The position numbers and the translations under genes were made by a program. A stretch of DNA of 64,000 bases, taken from contig CAZVYX010000024.1 of assembly GCA_964631725.1 (NCBI GenBank), forward strand, positions 20,631 through 84,630, given 5' to 3'. Every line of letters starts with the position of its first letter. Positions within the stretch are counted from its first letter, which is position 1. This document shows, one piece after another, positions 42,245-50,855 of this stretch. Source of the stretch: GCA-2731375 sp964631725 (lineage in GTDB: Bacteria > Pseudomonadota > Alphaproteobacteria > GCA-2731375). Under the pieces are notes generated by a model, which did no database searches, was not told the origin of the DNA, and saw only the letters and a program-made list of their open reading frames with translations.

Positions 42245-42907
42245 TTATGAGACGGAGTTCAAGAATTCAGCCGTGGCATCCATCGCCGCTGACCAGTTGC
42301 CGTCCTGGGTGAAGCCCGAGCGTTTGCGCGGCACCAGGCTGTGATCGCCGTCGGGGCACCAATGGAATTCGATGGTGTTGGACAGGGTGTAGCCTTCCAC
42401 CTCCACCCGGTTGCCCAGACTGTCACGTTCGCCCTGGACAAACAGACTTGGCAGCGTCAGATCCAACAAATGTTCCGTGCGCAGACGCTCCGGCTTGCCG
42501 GCGGGATGAAAGGGATAGCCGAGACAGACCAGGGCGCGGATGTTCTGGGCCGCCGCCCAGGCCGGATCTTCCGCCGCCAACAGCGAAGCCATGCGTCCGC
42601 CCATGGATTTGCCGCCGATGGCGAGGCGGCCGTCAACATTGTCCTCGCGCAGCCGTGCGATGACCTCGCGCCAGCTTTGCAATAGGATCGGCTGTCGGTC
42701 CGGCGGCCGTCTCTTGCCCGTGGCGCGGCGGCTGACCATATAAGGGAACTCGAAGCGCGCAACGGCGATGCCGCGTTCGCCCAGGCCCTGGGCGAAGGCA
42801 TCCATGAAGGGGCTGTCCATGGGCGCGCCGGCGCCGTGGGCCAGAATGAGGGTGATATCGGCCCCCTTGGGGCCGTCGAACAGGAAGTCGGTCATGTCGA
42901 TGAGCAT
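42245..42907 (-). CDS. KANL3/Tex30-type alpha/beta hydrolase
   Basis: A 220-residue small alpha/beta hydrolase. Visible are ADITLILAHGAGAPMDSPFM, the nucleophile elbow GGKSMGGRMAS, VCLGYPFHPAGKPE and the late GDHSLVPRKRSG with the histidine. This matches the KANL3/Tex30 family of uncharacterised hydrolases common in proteobacteria. Start choice is uncertain: ATG 42907 gives MLIDMTDF and ATG 42895 gives MTDF; neither has a good Shine-Dalgarno. The gene is head-to-head with, and overlaps the start of, the sterol-desaturase-type gene, an unusual arrangement that leaves no free promoter region. Confidence 0.8.
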   Translation of the reverse strand: MLIDMTDFLFDGPKGADITLILAHGAGAPMDSPFMDAFAQGLGERGIAVARFEFPYMVSRRATGKRRPPDRQPILLQSWREVIARLREDNVDGRLAIGGKSMGGRMASLLAAEDPAWAAAQNIRALVCLGYPFHPAGKPERLRTEHLLDLTLPSLFVQGERDSLGNRVEVEGYTLSNTIEFHWCPDGDHSLVPRKRSGFTQDGNWSAAMDATAEFLNSVS

Positions 42908-43733
42908 AATGCAAAATGAAGGCACAATCCGCCTGTCCATTTTCCTCGGCGTGCTCGTATGCATGGCGCTTTGGGAGATCGCCGCGCCGCGCCGCCCTCT
43001 CGGCCAGGGCAAGCCGTTCCGCTGGTTTGGCAATTTGGCCATCGTTGTGCTGGATACGGTTTTGCTGCGCCTGATATTTCCGGTTCTGGCCGTGGGCGCG
43101 GCTTTTTGGGCGGAGCAAAATGGCTACGGTCTGTTTAACCTGCTGCCATTGCCGGCCTGGCTGGAGGTCGCCCTGGCCGCCGCCCTGCTGGACATGATTG
43201 TCTATTGGCAGCACCGGTTGTTCCACAAAATTCCGCTGTTTTGGCGCCTGCACCGCATGCACCATGCCGACCCGGATTACGATGTCACGACAGCGCTGCG
43301 CTTTCATCCGCTGGAGATCGTGCTGTCTATGTTGATCAAGCTGGCGGCGGTGCTGATCCTGGGGCCCGCTGCGATGGCCGTGCTGATTTTCGAAGTGTTG
43401 TTGAACGGCACCGCCATGTTCAACCATGGCAACGTGCGCCTGGCGCTGGGCCTGGACCGCTGGCTGCGCCTGCTGGTGGTGACGCCGGACATGCACCGGG
43501 TGCATCATTCGGTCGAGGCCGCCGAGTACAACACAAACTTCGGCTTCAATCTGCCCTGGTGGGACCGTTTATTCGGCTCCTACCGTGATCAGCCGGCGTT
43601 GGGGCATAACGCCATGGAGATCGGGTTGCGCGCCTATGGCGGCAAGATTTGCGCCAATCTGATCTGGATGCTAGTGCTTCCCTTCAAGCCATTGGCGGCG
43701 GAGTCCCAGGGAAAAGAACATGACCAAGGTTGA
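42894..43733 (+). CDS. Sterol desaturase/fatty acid hydroxylase superfamily protein
   Basis: A 279-residue membrane di-iron protein. Hydrophobic segments (LSIFLGVLVCMALWEIA and LAIVVLDTVLLRLIFPVLAV) precede histidine clusters QHRLFH, HRMHH and HRVHHS, the standard sterol desaturase/hydroxylase pattern, with FNHGN between. It would hydroxylate or desaturate a lipid-like substrate with O2. ATG 42894 follows AGGAAG and is preferred; ATG 42909 would start at MQNEG. The start overlaps the opposite-strand hydrolase start. The end overlaps the following COG0523 GTPase gene by 14 bases, implying co-translation. Confidence 0.85.
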   Translation: MSMSIMQNEGTIRLSIFLGVLVCMALWEIAAPRRPLGQGKPFRWFGNLAIVVLDTVLLRLIFPVLAVGAAFWAEQNGYGLFNLLPLPAWLEVALAAALLDMIVYWQHRLFHKIPLFWRLHRMHHADPDYDVTTALRFHPLEIVLSMLIKLAAVLILGPAAMAVLIFEVLLNGTAMFNHGNVRLALGLDRWLRLLVVTPDMHRVHHSVEAAEYNTNFGFNLPWWDRLFGSYRDQPALGHNAMEIGLRAYGGKICANLIWMLVLPFKPLAAESQGKEHDQG

Positions 43734-44781
43734 AGTGGATAGCCTGCCCGTATCGGTGATCACGGGCTTCTTGGGCAGCGGCAAGACGACCCTGCTGAAC
43801 CGCCTGATCCAACATCCCGGCATGGCGAAGACCGCCGTGGTGATCAACGAGTTTGGCGAGATCGGCATCGACAACATGCTGGTGGAAAGCGTTGACGACG
43901 ACGTGGTGCTGATGTCCAGTGGCTGTTTGTGCTGCACCATCCGGGGCGATCTGGTCGATACCCTGAAGGATCTGTACAAGCGCCGGGCCAAGCAGGAAGT
44001 CCCGGATTTCGAGCGTTTGGTAATCGAAACCACCGGCCTGGCCGATCCGGCGCCGATCCTGCATACCTTGATGGCCGATCCGTTCCTGATGGGCCGTTAC
44101 CGCCTGGATGGCGTGATCGCCACGGCGGATGCCATGCTGGCCGTGGATACCATGGCCAAGCACCATGAAGCGGTGAAGCAGGCCGCCGTGGCCGACCGCA
44201 TTGTCGTTACCAAATCCGATCTAGCCGATGATGATGCCATCAACAATCTGGAGGCGCGCTTGCGCGGTCTGAACCCGGCGGCGCATATTCATCGGGCCGC
44301 CCATGGCGATATCGACCCGGCGCTGTTGTTCAATGCCGGGCTATATGATCCCGAGACCAAGTCGCTTGATGTCCAGCGCTGGCTGCGCACGGAAGCCTAT
44401 GATGACGGCCATCATCATGATCACGATGCACATGGCCATGATGTAAACCGCCACAACGACGATATTCAGGCCTATTGCGTCTATCTCGACGAGCGCCTGC
44501 CGTGGGACCAGATCGCCAGTTGGCTGGAGCTGCTGACCACCTATCGTGGCGACGATATCCTGCGCATCAAGGGCATGTTGAACGTCGCCGAAAGCGAGTC
44601 GCCCATTGTTGTGCATGGGGTACAGCACATGTTCCATCCGCCGGTGCAACTGGATGAATGGCCGGACGACGACCATCGTTCCCGCATCGTCTTTATCACC
44701 CGGGGCCTGGGCCCCGATGTGGTGGAAGGCATGCTAAACGCCCTGACCCAGAAAGACGCCGAAGCGGTCCAGAGCGTCTGA
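43720..44781 (+). CDS. CobW/COG0523-family GTP-binding metallochaperone
   Basis: A 353-residue G3E GTPase. The Walker A motif is GFLGSGKTTLL (about residues 16-26), the metal-binding motif is GCLCC (about residues 68-72), and VIETTGLADP and TKSDLADD are the switch and base-recognition regions. A histidine-rich loop, HHHDHDAHGHD (about residues 229-239), precedes the C-terminal CobW_C domain. Family members insert zinc, cobalt or other metals into client enzymes. The start lies inside the preceding membrane di-iron gene, suggesting that enzyme as a client; this is inference, as the family's usual metals are Zn and Co. Confidence 0.9.
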   Translation: MTKVEVDSLPVSVITGFLGSGKTTLLNRLIQHPGMAKTAVVINEFGEIGIDNMLVESVDDDVVLMSSGCLCCTIRGDLVDTLKDLYKRRAKQEVPDFERLVIETTGLADPAPILHTLMADPFLMGRYRLDGVIATADAMLAVDTMAKHHEAVKQAAVADRIVVTKSDLADDDAINNLEARLRGLNPAAHIHRAAHGDIDPALLFNAGLYDPETKSLDVQRWLRTEAYDDGHHHDHDAHGHDVNRHNDDIQAYCVYLDERLPWDQIASWLELLTTYRGDDILRIKGMLNVAESESPIVVHGVQHMFHPPVQLDEWPDDDHRSRIVFITRGLGPDVVEGMLNALTQKDAEAVQSV

Positions 44782-44784
44782 GGC

Positions 44785-46416
44785 TTATCCCGCCCTGACC
44801 TTGCCGAGGAAGTCGTCGACGGCGTGGCGCAGGGTTTCGGACTGTTGCGCCAGATCCGTCGCAGCCTCTTCCACCTGGCCGGCGGCGCCACCCGTGCGGG
44901 AGTTGGCGTCGGTGACGGCGGCGATACTGCCTGAGACCTTTTGCGTTGCGGCCGAGGCTTCCTGAATGTTGCGGCTGATTTCATCGGTAGCGGCGTTTTG
45001 CTGATCCACCGCGGCGGCGATGGCGGCGGCGATTTCGTTCACCTGGTTGATGGTCTGGGTAATGCTGCCGATGGATTGCACGAAGCCGCTGGTTGCCTGC
45101 TGCACACCGGCGATCTGGCCGGAAATCTCATCGGTGGCCTTGGCGGTTTGACCGGCCAGGTTCTTGACTTCCGAGGCGACGACGGCAAAGCCCTTGCCGG
45201 CTTCGCCGGCGCGGGCCGCTTCGATCGTCGCATTCAGGGCCAGCAAATTGGTCTGTGAGGCGATTTCGTTGATCATCGCGATCACATCGCCGATTCTCTC
45301 CGCGCTTTCGGACAGTGCGGCGATCTCGTCATTGGTCTGTGCCGCCTCGTCGGCGGCCTTTTGCGTGATGGTGGCGCATTCCGTCACCTGGCTGCCGACT
45401 TCACGCAGGGAAACCGACAGCTCCTCCGTCGCGGAAGCCACGGTCTGGACATTGTTGCTGGCTTCATCGGCTGCCGTCGCCACCGTCTCGCTTTGGCTCA
45501 TGGACTGATCGGCGGTTTCGGTAAGGGTCTGAGCCGAATTCTCCATCTCGCCGGCGGCATTGGATACCGCATCCACGACGCCGCCAATCTGGCTGTCGAA
45601 ATTGTCCGCCAGATCGAGGGCCGACGTTCGTTTTTCCTCCGCCGCGCGGCGTTCGTTCTCCGCCTGCTGGCTTTGCAGGCGTTCGACTTCAAGGGCATTC
45701 TGCTTGAACACCTGCACGGTTTGGGCCATCTCGCCGATTTCGTCGCCGCGCGAAAGGCCGTCGATCTCCGATTCCAAATCGCCGTCGGCCAAGCGCCGCA
45801 TGGCGGCCGTCATGCCCGCGATCGGCCGGCTGACCAGCCAAGTCAGGGCAAACCACAACACCAGCATCAACAGCACGGAGATTGCCGCGGCCCAGGCGGT
45901 GGAAATCATGACGCTTTCGTTAAGCTGTGTCTCGACACGGCCAAAGTCCCAGACCACGGCGATAGCGCCGACGATCACGTTCTTCTTTCCGAAGCGTGCC
46001 GGGGTGGCAATGATCTGTTGGCCCTGCACGAACGCCGACTGGGTTTCACCGGTTTCGATCGCCTGCTTGACGATTTCGGACAGCTCCGCCTCCGCCGTGA
46101 AGGCGAGATGCTCGGCCCTATGGTTCACAACCGGCTTGCCGTCGAGAGCGATGGCTGAAACGGCGGCGACATTCGACGATTCACCATTGGTCAATTCGGC
46201 ATAGGCCCGTTCGATGGTTTCGGCCTTGCGAAACCGGATGCCACCGGCAACTTGCCCGGCCAGCAGTTCGGTCAGGGAATGATTGCTATTCTGGGCCTGG
46301 GCTTTCAGCCGTTTTCTCTCACCCAGACTTTGCGATCCGATGACGACGGCAAATCCGAGAACAACACCGATTGCCACGACGGCCACTGTCTTGCGGCCAA
46401 TTGTCCAAAATGACAT
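44785..46416 (-). CDS. Methyl-accepting chemotaxis protein
   Basis: A 543-residue chemoreceptor. TM1 is near residues 8-26 (TVAVVAIGVVLGFAVVIG), a periplasmic sensor spans about 30-170, TM2 is about 172-194 (AWAAAISVLLMLVLWFALTWL), followed by a HAMP domain with RPIAGMTAAMRRLADGDLE and the signalling domain whose conserved tip is in EIASQTNLLALNATIEAARAG. The C-terminus DFLGKVRAG has no CheR-binding pentapeptide. Upstream on the same strand, 101 bases away, is a secreted sensor-domain protein, a plausible accessory ligand-binding partner. No che gene is in the window, so it must couple to an array encoded elsewhere. Confidence 0.93.
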   Translation of the reverse strand: MSFWTIGRKTVAVVAIGVVLGFAVVIGSQSLGERKRLKAQAQNSNHSLTELLAGQVAGGIRFRKAETIERAYAELTNGESSNVAAVSAIALDGKPVVNHRAEHLAFTAEAELSEIVKQAIETGETQSAFVQGQQIIATPARFGKKNVIVGAIAVVWDFGRVETQLNESVMISTAWAAAISVLLMLVLWFALTWLVSRPIAGMTAAMRRLADGDLESEIDGLSRGDEIGEMAQTVQVFKQNALEVERLQSQQAENERRAAEEKRTSALDLADNFDSQIGGVVDAVSNAAGEMENSAQTLTETADQSMSQSETVATAADEASNNVQTVASATEELSVSLREVGSQVTECATITQKAADEAAQTNDEIAALSESAERIGDVIAMINEIASQTNLLALNATIEAARAGEAGKGFAVVASEVKNLAGQTAKATDEISGQIAGVQQATSGFVQSIGSITQTINQVNEIAAAIAAAVDQQNAATDEISRNIQEASAATQKVSGSIAAVTDANSRTGGAAGQVEEAATDLAQQSETLRHAVDDFLGKVRAG

Positions 46417-46517
46417 CTAGCGATACTCCGAAACAGCCGCGACCCGCCTCGCATTGGAAGCGGGCCACGGCGACAGGTTACATTTCCTGAACGTCAGACA
46501 TATGCTCGGAAATAATT

Positions 46518-47099
46518 CTACTGTCCCAGCATCTCGACGTTGACACCAACCGTGATTGCACCAATCACGCTGCCGTCCTTGGGATCGACGATCGGCAGGC
46601 TGACCTGGCTTTGGAACGTCTGGGTGGATTCATCTTCCTTGACCTTGCCGATGTGCAACGCGTCCGCGCCAACGGCGTAGGTCTTTTTCCATTTCGCTTC
46701 ATCACCCTGCCAATAGTCCGAGGTGATATCGCTTTGGCCGACATTCAGGCCCTTGTTGTCCATCACGAAGATTTCCGTGTACAGGCCTTCGCTGCCGTCC
46801 TTCTTGGTCTTCAGGAATGCCGAGAGCGGATTGCTCAGTATGCCGTCAATCATCGGCCGGCTGGACGCATTGGTCTCGGCCCGCCATTTCTTATCCAAGG
46901 CAACAATTCTGGTTTCCGACAAACCATCATGTTCCTTGTTTTGCGCCTTGATGGCTTCAACAACCGAAGGATTGCTGAGCCAGGACTGGATCTTGTTTTT
47001 CGCCAAGTCGCGTAACTGGGGCTCAAATTCATTGGCGTTGGCGCCGGTGGCGAGCATCAAGGGGAGTGCCGCAATAAGGGCAAATTTCATAATACGCAT
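46518..47099 (-). CDS. Secreted Cache/PDC-type sensor-domain protein
   Basis: A 193-residue exported protein. The first 23 residues, MRIMKFALIAALPLMLATGANA, form a signal peptide ending at an AxA cleavage site. The mature part resembles one Cache/PDC sensor domain: YTEIFVMDNKGLNVGQSDITS (strand pair), DYWQGDEAKW, then QVSLPIVDPKDGSVIGAITVGV. It has no transmembrane or signalling domain, unlike sensor-kinase or chemoreceptor Cache domains. AAAGG precedes ATG 47099; the frame extends ten residues upstream. It is upstream of, and in the same direction as, the chemoreceptor, suggesting a two-part ligand-sensing unit (inference). Confidence 0.82.
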   Translation of the reverse strand: MRIMKFALIAALPLMLATGANANEFEPQLRDLAKNKIQSWLSNPSVVEAIKAQNKEHDGLSETRIVALDKKWRAETNASSRPMIDGILSNPLSAFLKTKKDGSEGLYTEIFVMDNKGLNVGQSDITSDYWQGDEAKWKKTYAVGADALHIGKVKEDESTQTFQSQVSLPIVDPKDGSVIGAITVGVNVEMLGQ

Positions 47100-47251
47100 T
47101 GTTTGGACCTTTATTCCGAGGGAAGACAATGCGATTTTCTAACCGAAACAAATTTCGAAAGTATTAAGCGCTTTGTTGCAGGGGCGCCTTAGCAAGGCTG
47201 CGGCTCTCTGCGATTCATGTCTACCAAATTGATACTAATAATCCATCGCAG

Positions 47252-47965
47252 TTAGTCGTCGCCGGGATTGGCCCTTTTCCAGTCTTCATAAGCCTGCAGG
47301 GTTTCGGCATTTGGCGGGTAGGTGCCGATGGTGGGATGGCCATCTTCCACTCGTTTCTTCAGAAAACCTTCCAGCCGCTCCTGTTCGGCGCCGTCGTTGG
47401 CGACGTCCTCGGCCATGGACCGTGGGATCACTACAACGCCATCGGTATCACCAACGAGGACGTCACCCGGCATCACGGCGACGCCGCCGCAGGCCACGGG
47501 GCGCTGCAAATCCGCGCCAAAATGGACGTTCAGACTGGCCGGCGCGGCGCTGCCGGCACAGAAAACCGGTAGCGACCCCGCCGCGACCGCGACGCCGTCG
47601 CGCACGGGCCCGTCACTGACCACGGCGGCCACGCCCCGTTCCTGCAAGCGCGCGGCCAGAATATCGCCGATAACGCCGGCTCCCATTTCGCCGCGCGCAT
47701 CAATCACCATGACCATCCCCGGGGAGATGTCTTCCACCGCCTTTCTGGGCGGATATTCCGGGTCGCCCAGGATCTCCACCCGGGACAAATCCTCACGCAT
47801 GGGTATAAATCGAAGGGTATAAGCCTCGGCGACGAAACGGCAGGCTGAAGGGTTAAGGGGCCGGGCCCCCACGATGAAGCAATTGCGCAGGCCGCGCTTC
47901 AGCAATTGCATGGTCAAGGTCGCGGTGGAAATGCCGCCCAACCGGTCCATGATCGCCGGGTTCAT
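47252..47965 (-). CDS. RraA-like family protein (putative aldolase/decarboxylase)
   Basis: A 237-residue member of the RraA/4-hydroxy-4-methyl-2-oxoglutarate aldolase fold. The core motif GDILAARLQERGVAAVVSDGPVRDG (positions about 110-134) contains the conserved Arg and Asp for pyruvate-enolate and Mg binding, and GDVLVGDTDGVVVIP is the standard later stretch. Despite the name, most relatives are class II aldolases or oxaloacetate decarboxylases, not RNase regulators. The start ATG 47965 overlaps the preceding FAH-type gene stop (ATGA). With that gene it probably forms an aldehyde/keto-acid module, as in sugar-acid degradation. Confidence 0.85.
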   Translation of the reverse strand: MNPAIMDRLGGISTATLTMQLLKRGLRNCFIVGARPLNPSACRFVAEAYTLRFIPMREDLSRVEILGDPEYPPRKAVEDISPGMVMVIDARGEMGAGVIGDILAARLQERGVAAVVSDGPVRDGVAVAAGSLPVFCAGSAAPASLNVHFGADLQRPVACGGVAVMPGDVLVGDTDGVVVIPRSMAEDVANDGAEQERLEGFLKKRVEDGHPTIGTYPPNAETLQAYEDWKRANPGDD

Positions 47966-49143
47966 AGCAGATTCCGGGCCGAAAGATTGGCCATCAAAGC
48001 ACCGATGCCGAAGGTCCACGGCGCGATCTTGTCAGTATGATTGATCTGGTTGGTCAAGCCGCCCAGCATGGGATTAGCGATGGTAACAATGTCGCCCAGG
48101 TGATGGGTGAAACCTTGGCCGGGGGCATCGCGGTCCTCGGTCGGGGCGAACATGGTGCCGGTGAAGAGCAGCAGGCCATCGGGAAATTGATTATGGGGGC
48201 CACAGGCGTAGGCGGCTAAATCCGCCAGATCGCGGCTGATCTCGGCGATCGAGGAGCTGCCCTGCAATTCGAAGCCGTCGGCGCCGCTGACTGAAAGGGC
48301 GATTTCCATCGTGCGCACCTGGTCCAAATTGAAGCCATCATCGAACAGACGGATGAACGGACCGATGGCGCAGGAGGCGCGGTTGTCCTTCGCCTTACCC
48401 AAGAGAAGAGCGCTGCGGCCTTCAAAATCCCGCAGATTGACGTCGTTGCCAAGGCAGGCGCCGACAATCCGCCCCGACGGCGCGATGGCCAGAACGACCT
48501 CCGGCTCCGGATTGTTCCAGGTCGAATTGGGATGGATGCCGATTTCCGCCCCGATGCCCACCGCCGACATGGGCTGTGATTTGGTGAAGACCTCGGCGTC
48601 CGGCCCGATGCCGACTTCGAGATATTGCGACCACAGGCCCCGTTCCGTCAGGACCGCCTTGACCCGTTCGGCCTCTTCTGAACCAGGGACAATGTCGGCC
48701 AGCGACTGACCAATCTCGGCCCCGATGGCGCCGCGGATTTCGGCCGCCCGGTCCGGGTCGCCCTTGGCCTGTTCCTCGATCACCCGCTCCAACATGGAGC
48801 GCACGAAGGTGACGCCGCAGGCTTTCAGGGCCTGTAGATCGGCCGGCGCCAGGAAATACGGCTGCTCCGGGTCACGTGCGTCATGGGCGCTGTTCTCCAA
48901 TATGGCGTCCACATCGCCCAGGCGCACGCCCCTGCCGGCAAAGGCCGCCGCCGCCGGATCATCCATCGCCAGCAGTCCCGAAAGGGTGGGCGAAACCGAC
49001 AACAGGTCGAAGACGCCGTCATCACTGACCAGCACCGGCGTTGGTCCGCCCCAGTCACCCGGCAGCCATGCCCGCCCGACGAAACAGCCGGCCAGGCCGC
49101 CTTCGGGCAGTATGTTCGTGGTGCTCAATGACATCCGGCTCAT
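47962..49143 (-). CDS. FAH-fold hydrolase/dehydratase, AraD1-like
   Basis: A 393-residue protein with a C-terminal fumarylacetoacetate-hydrolase fold. The metal-site motif NPEPEVVLAI (Glu-x-Glu) is followed by GNDVNLRDFEGRSALLLGKAKD with the third acidic ligand and GTMFAPTEDRD. These stretches and the length resemble the AraD1-type proteins associated with 2-keto-3-deoxy sugar acid dehydration rather than plain FAH. I start at ATG 49143 with AAGGAACGGG upstream; a TTG at 49161 would add six residues. It overlaps rraA-like by four bases; together they suggest dehydration then aldol cleavage of a keto acid. Confidence 0.82.
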   Translation of the reverse strand: MSRMSLSTTNILPEGGLAGCFVGRAWLPGDWGGPTPVLVSDDGVFDLLSVSPTLSGLLAMDDPAAAAFAGRGVRLGDVDAILENSAHDARDPEQPYFLAPADLQALKACGVTFVRSMLERVIEEQAKGDPDRAAEIRGAIGAEIGQSLADIVPGSEEAERVKAVLTERGLWSQYLEVGIGPDAEVFTKSQPMSAVGIGAEIGIHPNSTWNNPEPEVVLAIAPSGRIVGACLGNDVNLRDFEGRSALLLGKAKDNRASCAIGPFIRLFDDGFNLDQVRTMEIALSVSGADGFELQGSSSIAEISRDLADLAAYACGPHNQFPDGLLLFTGTMFAPTEDRDAPGQGFTHHLGDIVTIANPMLGGLTNQINHTDKIAPWTFGIGALMANLSARNLL

Positions 49144-49216
49144 GCGATCCCGTTCCTTCAAGGTTTCGATGCCTCAGTATGGCAATAGCGCGGCCAAGGT
49201 GAAAGCCGCAAAGCGG

Positions 49217-49245
49217 TTGTTGCACACCGGACAAAACGGCTACAT
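49217..49245 (+). promoter_or_regulatory. Candidate promoter of the IalB-like gene
   Basis: TTGTTG (49217-49222) and CTACAT (49240-49245) are separated by exactly 17 bases and end 36 bases before ATG 49282. Both hexamers are moderate matches to sigma-70 consensus. Confidence 0.3.
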
Positions 49246-49281
49246 TCCCCGCTTCGGCCCAAACAACAACAGGACAACAAG

Positions 49282-49788
49282 ATGCCCGCCAATACCCGCG
49301 CTATTGCCGCAGTTGCCACGATATTGCTTGCCTTGACGTCCCTGGCGCCGGCGCAGGCGATTACGGCGCGGGAAAAGGATTATCAGGACTGGCGCCTGCG
49401 CTGCGAACGCAAGACCGACAATGATCCGGAACGTTGCTTCATCATGCAGATCGCCAAGACCCTGAAGGACAAACGCGATGTGCTGCGCGTCGGTGTGCGC
49501 TATCCCGATCCCGATAAGCCGGCCTTGGTGTTCCTTACATTGCCCCTGGGGGTTTATCTGCCCGGCGGCCTGTCGCTGCAAATTGATGACGGCGAGACAC
49601 TGCGCATTCCCTTGGAAATTTGCCTGAAGAACGGCTGCCACACCCGCCTGACCCTGGAAGGAACCTTGCTGAAGGACCTGAAGGCCGGACAGAAAGCGAC
49701 ATTGGTATTTTTCGATGCCCAACAGCAACAGATCATCGTGCCGGTTTCCTTGGCTGGATTCACGGCCGCCTACGCCGCACTAAAATAG
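49282..49788 (+). CDS. IalB-family periplasmic protein
   Basis: A 168-residue exported protein of the invasion-associated locus B family, common in Alphaproteobacteria. A signal peptide (TRAIAAVATILLALTSLAPAQA, about residues 5-26) precedes a mature domain with the family marks DYQDWRLRCER, ERCFIMQIAKTL, LPLGVYLPGGLSLQID and CLKNGCHTRL; the four or so cysteines can form disulfides. IalB proteins fold like lipocalins or PapD-like beta structures and their general role is unknown beyond Bartonella erythrocyte invasion. AGGA precedes ATG 49282. It lies 23 bases before the methyltransferase gene and may be in that operon. Confidence 0.88.
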   Translation: MPANTRAIAAVATILLALTSLAPAQAITAREKDYQDWRLRCERKTDNDPERCFIMQIAKTLKDKRDVLRVGVRYPDPDKPALVFLTLPLGVYLPGGLSLQIDDGETLRIPLEICLKNGCHTRLTLEGTLLKDLKAGQKATLVFFDAQQQQIIVPVSLAGFTAAYAALK

Positions 49789-49811
49789 AACAATAACCGG
49801 GAGACGCGATC

Positions 49812-50849
49812 ATGACTGAAGCACCACAGAAAGACCCGACCGACCTGATGTGGGAATACCTGAAGGGCTTTCACGCCGTGCATCACATGGCGATTGGGAC
49901 CGAGTTGGGCCTGTTCGCCAAGATCCACGAAGCGGGTGAAGGCGGTTGCAGCCCCGCCAGCCTGGCGGCCGACCTGAGCTTGCACGGACTTTACATCGAT
50001 GTCTGGTGTAAGACGGGATACCACTACGGCCTGTTGGAAGCGGGCGAGGAAGGTTGTTTCCGCCTGGCAGAGATGATGGACCAGTTGCTGGTGGATACGA
50101 ACGACCCGCGCAATCTGGCGCCCTACGTCATATCGACGGCGCGTTTCGGCAGCGATGATCTGCGCACCTACCCGGACAATTTCCGCACCGGCGGAACCAA
50201 CCGCTTTCAGGAGCATGGCGACGATTTCTCCCGCCACGTGGGCGCTACCACGGCGGGCTTTCATACCGTCGTGGCGCGGCGCATGCTGGCCGGTATTCCC
50301 GGCATGAAGGACAAGCTGGAGGCGGGCGCGTCGGTGCTGGACGTCGGTTGCGGCATAGGCGGCCTGATGCTCAAGGTTGCCCAGGCCTGGCCCAACAGCC
50401 GCTGCCATGGCATTGATATCGACCCCCATGGCATCGCGGCGGCCCAGGCCAATATCGCTGATTCGAACGTGGCTGACCGGGTCACGGTGGAGGCGGTTGG
50501 TTCAGACGGCATTGGCCGGGACGGCGAATTCGATCTGGCCATGATGTTCGAGGTGCTGCACGAAATTGATGACGGTATCCGGCCCGATGTGGTCAACGAC
50601 GTGGCGAAATCATTGAAGCCCGGCGGTGCGCTGTTCATTCTGGACGAGACCTATCCCTCCGATCTGGCGGGGTTGCGTGATCCCGGTTTCAACTTTGCCG
50701 TACAGACCCAGTTCAACGAACTGATTTGGGGTAATGTGGTGCCGACGATCGAGATGCAGCGCGATCTGTTCGCCAACGCCGGCCTGAAGGAGATTGCCCG
50801 CGAACCCATCGGCGGCATCTTCACCATGCTGGTTGCGGTCAAGGAGTAG
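49812..50849 (+). CDS. Class I SAM-dependent methyltransferase
   Basis: A 345-residue methyltransferase with an N-terminal helical dimerisation-type region (about 1-150, including FHAVHHMAIGTELGLFAKIHE) and a C-terminal Rossmann domain with the SAM motif VLDVGCGIGGLML (about residues 179-191) and motif LKPGGALFILDE. The layout resembles O- or small-molecule methyltransferases of the winged-helix type. The start ATG 49812 follows GGGAGACGCGATC. It is followed four to seven bases later by a hydratase gene, so it heads or joins an acyl-CoA catabolic operon; demethylation-like or O-methylation roles both remain possible. Confidence 0.86.
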   Translation: MTEAPQKDPTDLMWEYLKGFHAVHHMAIGTELGLFAKIHEAGEGGCSPASLAADLSLHGLYIDVWCKTGYHYGLLEAGEEGCFRLAEMMDQLLVDTNDPRNLAPYVISTARFGSDDLRTYPDNFRTGGTNRFQEHGDDFSRHVGATTAGFHTVVARRMLAGIPGMKDKLEAGASVLDVGCGIGGLMLKVAQAWPNSRCHGIDIDPHGIAAAQANIADSNVADRVTVEAVGSDGIGRDGEFDLAMMFEVLHEIDDGIRPDVVNDVAKSLKPGGALFILDETYPSDLAGLRDPGFNFAVQTQFNELIWGNVVPTIEMQRDLFANAGLKEIAREPIGGIFTMLVAVKE

Positions 50850-50855
50850 GCCGTG

